A stretch of 64,000 nt of DNA, taken from positions 2,480,001-2,544,000 of the forward strand of contig NZ_CP051299.1 of NCBI RefSeq assembly GCF_012530535.1. Reading direction: 5' to 3'. Below the pieces are notes generated by a model. It was not told the origin of the DNA, made no database searches, and was given only the letters and a program-made list of their open reading frames with translations. Made by a program: the position numbers and the translations under genes. This document shows positions 55,365 through 63,940 of this stretch, in pieces (positions within the stretch are counted from its first letter, which is position 1; each line of letters opens with the position of its first letter). The DNA comes from Microcella flavibacter (GTDB lineage: Bacteria > Actinomycetota > Actinomycetes > Actinomycetales > Microbacteriaceae).

Positions 55365-56822
55365 ATGACCGACACCGCCCGCACCACCGGCGCCCGCACC
55401 ATCATCGGCGAGCCCGAGGTCGTCGAGGACGCCCGCCCGATCACCGCCGTCGAGATCGTCGCCGACCCCGCCTGGGGGCGCCTCGAGCAGGCCGCGCTCG
55501 CGATCCGACCCCACCAGGTGAAGGACGGCTCGATCCCCGAGCGGGATGCCCACGCCGAGGCCGCCCGTCACGTCGCCGTGATCGTCGACGCCCTGCGGCA
55601 CTTCGCGCCGCGCATCCCGCACGATCGCGACTACCTGCTCGCCGCCGTCGCCGATTTCGAGACCTGGCGCGACGGCGGGTTCGGCGTGCCCGACTTCTAC
55701 GACGCGCTCGCCGCCTTCGCGCCCGCCGCCGACCGCCGCGACGGCGCCGCGCACCTCGTGGTGTTCCCGATGTACACGCAGAACGGCTCGACCGACCGCC
55801 TCATCGAGGCCGTCGTGATCGAGGTCATCTGGCCCGACTTCATCGCCGAGCTCGAGGCCGGCGAGTACGCGAACCCGCTGTACCTGGGGCTGCGGTTCGC
55901 CGGCTTCACGCCCGGCTACGACACCAACTCGGCCGTGCTGTTCCCCGAGTCGGTGGCCGTGACCCCGCGCGTTCCCGAGGGCGCTCCCGCGGGCACGCCC
56001 GCCGCCCTGCCGACCTTCACCTGGGGCGCGATCTTCGCCGACCGCGAGGCGGCCCGATACCGCCGGGTCGTGCGCGCGGCCGCCGAGATCACCAAGCTCG
56101 AGCTGCCCGAGGGCGCCGCCCGGCTGCTCGAGGATCAGCAGCTCGCCGAGCGCACCTTCGTGATGTGGGACATGATCCACGACCGCACCCACATGCGCGG
56201 CGACCTGCCCTTCGACCCCTTCATGATCAAGCAGCGCATGCCGTTCTTCCTCTACTCCCTCGAGGAGATGCGCTGCGACCTCACCGCGTTCCGCGAGGCC
56301 GTGCGCCTGCAGCGGGACGAGGCGACCGACGCCGTCACGCGCGAGCACGCCCAGCTCGTGCAGTACGCGATCATCTTCGACCGCATCTTCCGCTTCTCGA
56401 TCACCGGCACGCGCGTGCGCAACTACGACGCGGTCGGCGGCCAGCTGCTGTTCGCCTGGATGCACCAGAAGGGCGTGCTGCACTGGACGGACACCCGGCT
56501 CGCCATCGACTGGGATGCCGTTCCCGACGTCGTCGTCGCCCTCAGCGACGCGATCAACGACCTGTACTGGGCCTCGATCGACCGCCCGAAGGGCGCGCAC
56601 TGGCTCGCCGCCTACGCGCTCGTCTCGTCGACCCTCACCCCGCACCCCGCCTCGACGTGGGCGGCCGGCCTGCCGCGCGAGGTGCTCGAGGGCCCGCTCA
56701 AGGGCTGGACGGATCTCGTGATGGACGACGAGTTCCCGCTGTCGATGTTCTTCGAGGCGCTGCAGAAGAAGATGGGCGTCGTGATCGAATCCACCGCCGG
56801 CATCACCGGGCGCACCGCGTGA
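55365..56822 (+). CDS. DUF6421 family protein
   Basis: A 485-residue soluble protein with GAAGGAGG before ATG 55365. It matches a conserved actinobacterial family of unknown function. His and acidic residues cluster at TFVMWDMIHDRTHMRGDLPFDPF, with a HDRxH pattern that could bind metal, and at YSLEEMRCDLTAFREA. It overlaps a short-chain dehydrogenase by GTGA, so the two may act in one pathway. Confidence 0.75.
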   Translation: MTDTARTTGARTIIGEPEVVEDARPITAVEIVADPAWGRLEQAALAIRPHQVKDGSIPERDAHAEAARHVAVIVDALRHFAPRIPHDRDYLLAAVADFETWRDGGFGVPDFYDALAAFAPAADRRDGAAHLVVFPMYTQNGSTDRLIEAVVIEVIWPDFIAELEAGEYANPLYLGLRFAGFTPGYDTNSAVLFPESVAVTPRVPEGAPAGTPAALPTFTWGAIFADREAARYRRVVRAAAEITKLELPEGAARLLEDQQLAERTFVMWDMIHDRTHMRGDLPFDPFMIKQRMPFFLYSLEEMRCDLTAFREAVRLQRDEATDAVTREHAQLVQYAIIFDRIFRFSITGTRVRNYDAVGGQLLFAWMHQKGVLHWTDTRLAIDWDAVPDVVVALSDAINDLYWASIDRPKGAHWLAAYALVSSTLTPHPASTWAAGLPREVLEGPLKGWTDLVMDDEFPLSMFFEALQKKMGVVIESTAGITGRTA

Positions 56823-57469
56823 CCGCCGAGGGCCGCACGATCCTCGTCGCCGGCGCGGGCGGCACCGCCGGGCGCGCGGTCTGCGCGGCCCTCACCGCGG
56901 GCGGCGCGCACGTCGTCGCGCTCGGCTCGCGCGCGGCATCGCTGTCGGGCGTCGCGGCGGCCGAGACGCACGCGATCGATCTGGCCGATCAGGATGCCGT
57001 CGCCGCACTCGCGGCGGATGTCCGAGCCCGGTGGGGCGGGGTCGACGGCCTCGTGCACCTCGTCGGCGGCTGGCGCGGCGGCGCGGGCGAGGCCGACTGG
57101 GAGTGGCTCGAGCGCCGCGTGCTCACCACCCTGCGGGTCGCGAGCCGCGAGCTGCGCGACGACCTCAGCGCGTCGAGCGCGGGCCGCCTGGTCGCCGTGA
57201 GCAGTGCATCCGTCGCCGAACCGCGCTGGGGCATGGCCAACTACGTCACCCTCAAGGCGGCCGTCGAGACGTGGATGGCCGCGCTCGCGACGGGCTGGCG
57301 CGTGAAGGGCACGCCGACGGCCGCGATCACCTTCGTCGTGCGCTCGCTCGATGACGAGGGCGTGGTCGACGCGCTCGCCGAGAGCATCGCGGCGCTGTGG
57401 GAGCTGCCGCACGCGCAGCTCAACGGGGCGCTCGTATCTCTCGGCGACGGGAAGGTCGTCGAGGAGTAG
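56819..57469 (+). CDS. Short-chain dehydrogenase/reductase
   Basis: A 216-residue SDR from GTG 56819. GAGGTAGRAVCAAL is the cofactor glycine loop, VDGLVHLVGGW the NAG-equivalent strand, and SSASVAEPRWGMANYVTLKAAV carries Ser, Tyr and Lys of catalysis (YxxxK as YVTLK). It is short for the family. Its coupling to DUF6421 is the only hint to its substrate. Confidence 0.82.
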   Translation: MTAEGRTILVAGAGGTAGRAVCAALTAGGAHVVALGSRAASLSGVAAAETHAIDLADQDAVAALAADVRARWGGVDGLVHLVGGWRGGAGEADWEWLERRVLTTLRVASRELRDDLSASSAGRLVAVSSASVAEPRWGMANYVTLKAAVETWMAALATGWRVKGTPTAAITFVVRSLDDEGVVDALAESIAALWELPHAQLNGALVSLGDGKVVEE

Positions 57470-57565
57470 GCGCGGCGGGGTCCGGGGCGTCCGCACCGCT
57501 CCCACGGCCGCGGATCCGTCGCGCGACGGATGCCGCGCGGGCGCCCCGGCGGCTACCGTGCTGAG

Positions 57566-58960
57566 GTGACCTCCGCCGACCTCGATCTCGACTCCGACGG
57601 CCACTGGCGCCGGCCCCGGCCGGGCCGCGCCGGCATGCGCGCCGACGCGCTGCTCGCCCTCGGCATCGCGGCGGGCGGCGCCTTCGCCGTGTGGCTCTAC
57701 GCCTCGGCGGGCTTCTTCGGCGAGGCCGCCCCGCCCGAGCCGTGGGAGGCCGCGCTCATGATCATCGGGTTCTCGGGCCCGCTCGTCTGGCGCCGCTTCG
57801 CCCCGATCACGGTCACCGTCGTCATCTCGGTCGTCTACTTCCTCGGCATCACGGCCGAGGTGCCCGAGGTGCTGTTCAGCAACATCGCGCTCTTCTCGGC
57901 GATGTACTCGATCGGCGCGTGGAGCCGCACCCGCCGGGCCGCCCTCATCGGCCGCATCGTGATCGTCAACGGCATGTTCGGCTGGCTGTTCTGGTCGACC
58001 ACGCAGGCCGCCTTTGACACCTCGATGGTCGACGAGGACGCCGGCATCGGCCTCATCGCCCCCGGCGTCGCCTTCGGCCTCATCTCGGTGCTCACCAACG
58101 TGCTCTACTTCGCCGGCGCCTGGGCCTTCGGCGACCGCGCGTGGCACGCCGCGCGCGAGCGCGCCGAGCTGAAGGCGAGCACCGAGGAGCTCGCCCGCGA
58201 GCGGGAGCGCACGGCCGAGCAGGCCGTCGCCCTCGACCGGGTGCGCATCGGGCGCGAGCTGCACGACGTCGTCGCGCACCACGTCTCGGTCATGGGCATC
58301 CAGGCGGGGGCCGCCCGCCGCGCGCTCGCCGGCGGCCGCCCCGATGCCGCCGCCGCGGCCGGGCGCTCCCTCGAGGCCATCGAGGGCTCGGCGCGGCAGG
58401 CCGTCGACGAGCTGCACCGGCTCGTGTCGACCCTGCGCCGCGCCGACGAGGTCGACGGCACCGCCGAGGACGGCCCCAGCACGCGCGGCACCGCGCAGCT
58501 CGAGTCGCTCGTCGAGGAGGTGCGCGGCACCGGCCGCGTCGCCGCGCTGACCGTCGTCGGCGAGCCCGTCGCCCTCTCGCCCCTCATCGACACGACGCTA
58601 TACCGGGTCGCCCGCGAGGCCGTCACCAACAGCCTCAAGCACGCCGGCGCCTCGGCCGCGCTCGACGTGCGCCTGCGCTACACCGAGCGGGCCGTCGAGC
58701 TCGAGGTCGCCGACACCGGGGTGGGGGCGCGCGGGGCGCGGCCCGCGGCGCGCGCGGGCTCGGCCGCCGGATCCGGCTCGGGGGGCGGGCTCGGGCAGGT
58801 GGGCATGCGCGAGCGCCTCGCCGCCATCGGCGGCACGCTCGAGGCCGGGCCGCGCAGCCGCGGCGGCTACCTCGTGCGGGCATCCGTGCCGCTCGTCGTG
58901 GCGGAGCCGGCCGCGCCCGCCGTCCCCGCCGAGGACGTGCGCACCGGGGCCGCCTCGTGA
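57566..58960 (+). CDS. NarL-type sensor histidine kinase
   Basis: A 464-residue HisKA_3 kinase from GTG 57566, with TACCGT six bases upstream. Four to five membrane helices occupy residues about 25-180 with no large outer domain. The phospho-accepting His233 is in RELHDVVAHHVSVM, and the ATPase part has AREAVTNSLKHA and GQVGMRERLAAIGG. Such kinases often sense membrane or wall stress. The regulator overlaps by GTGA. Confidence 0.9.
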   Translation: MTSADLDLDSDGHWRRPRPGRAGMRADALLALGIAAGGAFAVWLYASAGFFGEAAPPEPWEAALMIIGFSGPLVWRRFAPITVTVVISVVYFLGITAEVPEVLFSNIALFSAMYSIGAWSRTRRAALIGRIVIVNGMFGWLFWSTTQAAFDTSMVDEDAGIGLIAPGVAFGLISVLTNVLYFAGAWAFGDRAWHAARERAELKASTEELARERERTAEQAVALDRVRIGRELHDVVAHHVSVMGIQAGAARRALAGGRPDAAAAAGRSLEAIEGSARQAVDELHRLVSTLRRADEVDGTAEDGPSTRGTAQLESLVEEVRGTGRVAALTVVGEPVALSPLIDTTLYRVAREAVTNSLKHAGASAALDVRLRYTERAVELEVADTGVGARGARPAARAGSAAGSGSGGGLGQVGMRERLAAIGGTLEAGPRSRGGYLVRASVPLVVAEPAAPAVPAEDVRTGAAS

Positions 58961-59664
58961 CCGCCATCCGCGTGCTGCTCGTCGACGACCACGACCTCGT
59001 GCGCATGGGCTTCCGCACCATCCTCGAGTCGGAGCCCGGCATCGAGGTCGTCGGCGAGGCCCGCGATGGCGCCGAGGCGATCCTCCGCGCCGCCGAGCTC
59101 GCCCCCGACGTCGTCTGCATGGACGTGCAGATGCCCGGCATGGACGGCCTCGAGGCCACGCGCCGCATCGTCGCCGAGCGGTCCGCCCGAGCGGTGCGGG
59201 ATGCTCCCGGCAGCGCCGCGACCGGCCCCGGCGTGCTCGTTCTCACCACCTTCGACCGCGACGACTACCTGTTCGCCGCGCTCGACGCGGGGGCCAGCGG
59301 GTTCCTGCTGAAGAACGCGAGCCCCGAGAAGCTCGTCGACGCCGTGCAGGTCGTCGCGGCGGGCGATGCCCTGCTCGCCCCCGACGTGACCCGCCGGGTG
59401 ATCGAGCGCGCCACGAGCGAGCGCGAGGCCGCGCGGCCCGCCGACGCGCGCCTGCACGACCTCACCGAGCGCGAGGCCGAGGTGCTGCGCCTGCTCGCCC
59501 GCGGTCGCAGCAACGCCGAGCTCGCCGCCGAGCTCTGGCTCGGCGAGGCGACCGTGAAGACCCACGTCTCGAAGGTGCTGCTGAAGCTCGGGCTGCGCGA
59601 CCGCGTGCACGCGGTGGTCTTCGCCTACGAGAACGGCGTGGCCGTTCCGGGCGACGCGGCGTAG
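58957..59664 (+). CDS. NarL/LuxR-type response regulator
   Basis: A 235-residue regulator from GTG 58957. The receiver has VDDHDLVRMG and Asp56 in CMDVQMPGMDG. An insertion of about 15 residues (RDAPGSAATGPGV) follows, then TTFDRDDYLFAAL and a LuxR helix-turn-helix (LTEREAEVLRLLARGRSNAEL). With the kinase it forms one two-component unit, and the ABC exporter downstream is a possible target. Confidence 0.92.
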   Translation: MTAIRVLLVDDHDLVRMGFRTILESEPGIEVVGEARDGAEAILRAAELAPDVVCMDVQMPGMDGLEATRRIVAERSARAVRDAPGSAATGPGVLVLTTFDRDDYLFAALDAGASGFLLKNASPEKLVDAVQVVAAGDALLAPDVTRRVIERATSEREAARPADARLHDLTEREAEVLRLLARGRSNAELAAELWLGEATVKTHVSKVLLKLGLRDRVHAVVFAYENGVAVPGDAA

Positions 59665-59987
59665 GCCGACCCGCGCCGGCTCCCGGTGCGGCCCGGTGCC
59701 GCCGCAGCCATCGACCGTGCGCGAATGCAGGACTTCTGCGACGCACTCCGGCGTGTCGCCGCGTCATGCGGATCGACGCGCCGGAGGAGTCCTGCATTCG
59801 TGCACACCTGAGCGCCGACCGCGGCCGGACCAGCCCGCACTGCCGAGCGACACCGATCCGTGCCGCCCCGCCGCACCCCCGCCCGCCTCCCCCGCGAGGG
59901 GGAGCCCCGCACCGCACGACCACCCGTCAGGCGGATGCCCGCGCGCACCCGCGCTGCCTACCGTGGTACCCGACGGAAGGGGCATCC
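59665..59987. other. Gene-free region with palindromic repeat
   Basis: The region holds the palindromic repeat at 59722-59800. A possible promoter for the ABC genes is TACCGT near 59959, followed by GGAAGGGG just before ATG 59988. No reading frame is supported. Confidence 0.55.
59722..59800. repeat. Intergenic palindromic repeat, TGCAGGA arms
   Basis: Arms CGAATGCAGGAC (59722-59733) and GTCCTGCATTCG (59789-59800) match perfectly. Inner arms CCGGCGTGTCG and CGACGCGCCGG flank CCGCGTCATGCGGAT, close to copies at 37105 and 37221. Confidence 0.75.
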
Positions 59988-60869
59988 ATGCTCGAGATCA
60001 GCGACGTGACCAAGCACTTCGGCGAGCGCCGCGCACTGGACTCGGTGAGCTTCACGGTCGGCGAGGGCCGGCTGACGGGGTTCGTCGGGGGCAACGGCGC
60101 CGGCAAGACGACGACCATGCGCATCATGCTCGGCGTGCTCGCCGCCGACAGCGGCACGGTGTCGCTCGACGGCCGGCCGCTCACCGCGGACGACCGCCGT
60201 CGCTTCGGCTACATGCCGGAGGAGCGCGGCCTGTACCCGAAGATGAAGGTGCACGAGCAGCTCGTCTACCTCGCCCGGCTGCGCGGCCTGCGCGCGGGCG
60301 ACGCCGCGACGAAGGCCGACGAGCTCATCGACCGCCTCGAGCTGACCGAGCGCCGGGACGAGCCGATCGAGAAGCTCTCGCTCGGCAACCAGCAGCGCGC
60401 GCAGATCGCCGCCGCCCTCGTGCACGACCCGGACGTGCTCGTGCTCGACGAGCCCTTCTCGGGCCTCGACCCGATGGCCGTCGAGACGGTGCTCGGGGTG
60501 CTCTCCGAGCGGGCCGCCCGCGGCGTGCCCGTGCTGTTCTCCAGCCACCAGCTCGACGTGGTCGAGCGCCTCTGCGACGACATCGTCGTCATCGCCGGCG
60601 GCCGCATCCGCGCCGCGGGCACCCGCGATGAGCTGCGCGAGGCGAACGCCGGCAAGCAGTACGAGCTGCAGGTCGCCGACGACGCCGCGTGGGTGCGCGA
60701 GCTGCCCGAGGTCGACGTCGTCGAGTTCGACGGCGGCTACGTGCTCTTCGAGGCCGAGCCCGCCGGCGCCCAGTCGGTGCTGCAGCACGCGGCCCGCCGC
60801 GGCGCGGTGCACCGCTTCGCGCCCCGCCGCCCCACCCTGACCGAGATCTTCCGAGAGGTCGTGCAGTGA
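59988..60869 (+). CDS. ABC transporter ATPase, NatA-like
   Basis: A 293-residue ATPase: Walker A GGNGAGKTTTM, Q-loop MPEERGLYP, signature LSLGNQQRAQ (a variant of LSGGQ), Walker B VLVLDEPFSGLDP and the H-loop SSHQLD. The C-terminal DUF4162-type domain is typical of NatA/YhaQ exporters. It drives the permease encoded next (TGATG overlap). GGAAGGGG lies upstream. Confidence 0.92.
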   Translation: MLEISDVTKHFGERRALDSVSFTVGEGRLTGFVGGNGAGKTTTMRIMLGVLAADSGTVSLDGRPLTADDRRRFGYMPEERGLYPKMKVHEQLVYLARLRGLRAGDAATKADELIDRLELTERRDEPIEKLSLGNQQRAQIAAALVHDPDVLVLDEPFSGLDPMAVETVLGVLSERAARGVPVLFSSHQLDVVERLCDDIVVIAGGRIRAAGTRDELREANAGKQYELQVADDAAWVRELPEVDVVEFDGGYVLFEAEPAGAQSVLQHAARRGAVHRFAPRRPTLTEIFREVVQ

Positions 60870-62044
60870 TGACCACCACGCAGAACCGCCCGCAGCCCTC
60901 CGGCCGCCCGAGCGCCGCCGAGCAGCGCGAGGCCCGCAACGCCGCCGCGCCGAAGCTCGGCTTCACCAGCGCCGTCGGCCTCGTCGCCGGCCGCGAGATC
61001 AGCAGCCGCATCCGGTCGAAGTCGTTCATCATCTCGACGGTGATCCTGCTCGTCGCGGTGCTCGCCTCCATCGTCGTGAGCGGCATCGTCAGCCGCACGG
61101 CGGGCGACGACACGACGCCCGTGGCCGCGGTCGGCGGCGTCGCGTCGGTCTTCGACGAGGTCGAGGGCTACGAGGTCACCGACGTCGGCTCGCTCGCCGA
61201 GGCCGAGGCGCTCGTCGAGGAGGGCGAGGTCGACGCCGCCGTCGTCCCCGTCGAGAACCCCGTCGAGGGCGGCCCGACCGTCGAGGTCGTCGCGCTCGAA
61301 TCGGCGCCCGGCGGCCTGCTGCAGGCGCTGTCGATCGTGCCCGAGGTGCGGCTGCTCGATCCCGCCCCGGCCGAGAACGTGTTCGGCTACCTCGTGGCCT
61401 TCGGCTTCGGGCTGCTGTTCCTCTTCGCCGCGAGCACCTTCGGCGGCACGATCGCGCAGAGCGTGGTGGAGGAGAAACAGACCCGCATCGTCGAGATCCT
61501 GCTCTCGGCTGTGCCGGCCCGAGCGCTGCTGGCGGGCAAGGTGCTCGGCAACTCCGTGCTCGCGCTGGGTCAGATCGTGGCGATCGCCGTGCTCGCCGCG
61601 GTCGGCCTCATGGTGATCGGGCAGGACGTACTGCTGAGCGACCTGGGCCCCTCGGTGCTCTGGTTCCTGGTCTTCTTCGCCATCGGGTTCGTGCTGCTGG
61701 CCTCGATGTACGCGGCTGCGGCATCCCTCGTCAGTCGCATGGAGGACACCGGTGCGGTGCTCGCCCCGCTCATCTACCTCGTGATGGTGCCGTACTTCCT
61801 GGTCATCTTCTTCTACGAGAACGAGCTGGTGCTGACGATCATGTCGTACGTGCCGTTCTCGGCCCCGGTCGGGATGCCCATGCGCGTGTTCCTCGGAGAG
61901 GCCCAGTGGTGGGAGCCCCTGCTCTCGCTCGTGGTGCTCGTCGTGTCGACCGCGCTCGTGGTCGCCCTCGGGGCCCGGATCTACCAGAACTCGCTGCTGC
62001 GCACGGGCGGCCGCGTCAAGCTCGGCGAGGCCCTCAAGGGCTGA
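60869..62044 (+). CDS. ABC-2 type permease, NatB-like
   Basis: A 391-residue permease with a long outer loop of about 120 residues between the first helix (FIISTVILLVAVLASIVVSG) and five C-terminal helices. SFGGTIAQSVVEEKQTRIVEILLSAVP-like sequence (VEEKQTRIVEILL) is the coupling region of NatB proteins. It may export sodium or a peptide; the substrate is not evident. Confidence 0.9.
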   Translation: MTTTQNRPQPSGRPSAAEQREARNAAAPKLGFTSAVGLVAGREISSRIRSKSFIISTVILLVAVLASIVVSGIVSRTAGDDTTPVAAVGGVASVFDEVEGYEVTDVGSLAEAEALVEEGEVDAAVVPVENPVEGGPTVEVVALESAPGGLLQALSIVPEVRLLDPAPAENVFGYLVAFGFGLLFLFAASTFGGTIAQSVVEEKQTRIVEILLSAVPARALLAGKVLGNSVLALGQIVAIAVLAAVGLMVIGQDVLLSDLGPSVLWFLVFFAIGFVLLASMYAAAASLVSRMEDTGAVLAPLIYLVMVPYFLVIFFYENELVLTIMSYVPFSAPVGMPMRVFLGEAQWWEPLLSLVVLVVSTALVVALGARIYQNSLLRTGGRVKLGEALKG

Positions 62045-62211
62045 GCCGGAGAGGTCGGCGGCGGTCGGGTGCGGGCGCGCCCGGCCGCCGTCGTCGGGAA
62101 TGCCGGGCGCGGTGGCGCCGTTGGCCCGGGTGCGGCGTCGCGGAAGCGGCGCCGTTCCTCGTTCCCGGGCGCATCGCGAGCGACATCACCCGCGCACCCT
62201 GGAGCGACGAC

Positions 62212-62799
62212 ATGAGCCTCACCACCACCCGCCGGGCCGAGACCGCGGCCCCCATCCTCGACGTGCTCGCCGAGCGCTGGAGCACCCGCGCCTTCGCCGG
62301 CTCGCCCGCCGTCGACGAGTCCGCGATCGCCTCGATGCTCGAGGCCGCCCGCTGGAGCCCCTCGGCGAACAACTCGCAGCCCTGGCGCTTCGTCGTCGCC
62401 CGCCGCGGATCCTCGGCCTTCGACACGATCGTCGAGCACCTCGTCGGCTTCAACCGCGACTGGGCGCAGCACGCGCCGCTGCTCGTCGCCGGCCTCATCG
62501 AGCCCGTCGGCGCCGACGGCCGCCCGCGCGCCCTCGCCCTGCACGACCTCGGCCAGGCGATGGCGCATCTCAGCGTGCAGGCGCACGCCGAGGGGCTGCT
62601 CGTGCACCAGATGGCCGGGCTCGACGCGGCGGGGCTGCACACCGCGCTCGGCCTCGACGCGGGCCTGCAGCTGGTGACGGTGAGCGCGGTCGGCGCCCTC
62701 GGCGATGCGGATGCTCTGCACGAGGCCCTGCGCGAGCGCGAGACCGCCCCGCGCACGCGCCTCGAGCGCGCCGAGCTCGTGGTGCTCGACGGGCGCTGA
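62212..62799 (+). CDS. Nitroreductase-family flavoprotein
   Basis: A 195-residue FMN enzyme. RWSTRAFAGSPAVDE, ARWSPSANNSQPWRFVV and LGLDAGLQLVTVSAVGALGD outline the fold. An NADH-dependent reductase of quinones or nitro compounds is expected. No operon partner is apparent. Confidence 0.87.
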   Translation: MSLTTTRRAETAAPILDVLAERWSTRAFAGSPAVDESAIASMLEAARWSPSANNSQPWRFVVARRGSSAFDTIVEHLVGFNRDWAQHAPLLVAGLIEPVGADGRPRALALHDLGQAMAHLSVQAHAEGLLVHQMAGLDAAGLHTALGLDAGLQLVTVSAVGALGDADALHEALRERETAPRTRLERAELVVLDGR

Positions 62800-62862
62800 G
62801 CCGGGCATCCCGAACCGCACCCGACGCGCGCCCCGCCCGCCGCGCGGTGGGAGAATGAGCGC

Positions 62863-63936
62863 GTGACGCGACTTCATGACACCACGTACCGGGGCTTCGC
62901 CAGCGACAACTACGCGGGGGTGCACCCCGAGGTGCTGCAGGCTCTGGCCGCGGCCAACGAGGGCCACCAGATCGCCTACGGCGAGGACCAGTACACGGCC
63001 CGCCTCGCCGAGGTCGTGAAGGCCGAGTTCGGCGAGCAGGCCGAGGTGTTCCCGGTGTTCAACGGCACGGGCGCGAACGTGCTCGCCCTCACGGCGCTCA
63101 TGCCGCGCTGGGGCGCCGTGATCGCGAGCGGCACCGCGCACATCCACACCGACGAGGGCGGGGCGCCCGAGCGCGTCAGCGGACTCAAGCTCTTCACGGT
63201 GCCGACGCCCGACGGCAAGCTGACGCCCGAGCTCGTCGACACGGAGGCCTTCGGCTGGGGCGACGAGCACCGCGCGCAGCCGCTCGCCGTGAGCATCACC
63301 AACACCACCGAGGTCGGCACCGTCTACACGCCGGACGAGGTGCGCGCCCTCGCCGACCACGCGCACGCCCGCGGCATGGCCCTGCACCTCGACGGCGCCC
63401 GCGTCTGGAACGCCGCCGCCGCCCTCGGCACGAGCCTGCGCGCCTTCACCGCCGACGCGGGCGTCGACGTGCTCTCGCTCGGCGGCACCAAGAACGGCCT
63501 GCTCGGCGCCGAGGCGATCGTCGTGCTCGACCCCTCGCGCGTCGAGGGGCTCGTCTACCTGCGCAAGATGAGCATGCAGCTCGCGAGCAAGATGCGCTTC
63601 ATCTCGGCGCAGCTGCTGACGCTGTTCGACGACGGGCTGGGCATCCGCTCGGCGTCGCACGCCAACGCCATGGCCGCACGCCTGCGGGCCGGCCTCGAGG
63701 GGATGCTCGCCGAGGGCGCCGTGCCCGCCGAGTCGCTCGGCTTCAGCCAGGCGACCCAGGCCAACGCGGTGTTCGCGCTCCTCCCCAACGACGCCGCCGA
63801 CCGGATCCGCGAGCGCTTCCGCTTCTACGACTGGGATCGCGCCGCCGGCGAGGTGCGCTGGATGTGCGCCTTCGACACCACCGAGGCCGACATCGACGCG
63901 TTCCTCGCGGTCGTGCGCGAGGAGCTGACCCGCTAG
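62863..63936 (+). CDS. Low-specificity L-threonine aldolase
   Basis: A 357-residue PLP enzyme splitting threonine to glycine and acetaldehyde. FASDNYAGVHPEVLQAL is the start, LHLDGARVWNAA the PLP Asp region and SLGGTKNGLLGAEA carries the Lys. The length and order match the beta-eliminating lyase/aldolase family. GTG 62863 is preceded by a GAGAAT box six bases away. Confidence 0.9.
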   Translation: MTRLHDTTYRGFASDNYAGVHPEVLQALAAANEGHQIAYGEDQYTARLAEVVKAEFGEQAEVFPVFNGTGANVLALTALMPRWGAVIASGTAHIHTDEGGAPERVSGLKLFTVPTPDGKLTPELVDTEAFGWGDEHRAQPLAVSITNTTEVGTVYTPDEVRALADHAHARGMALHLDGARVWNAAAALGTSLRAFTADAGVDVLSLGGTKNGLLGAEAIVVLDPSRVEGLVYLRKMSMQLASKMRFISAQLLTLFDDGLGIRSASHANAMAARLRAGLEGMLAEGAVPAESLGFSQATQANAVFALLPNDAADRIRERFRFYDWDRAAGEVRWMCAFDTTEADIDAFLAVVREELTR

Positions 63937-63940
63937 CGAC

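Noticed and set aside
54156-56645. An 829-codon minus-strand frame covering the AEC and DUF6421 genes
   Set aside because: It crosses two real genes and has an Arg/His/Gly-rich composition typical of antisense frames.
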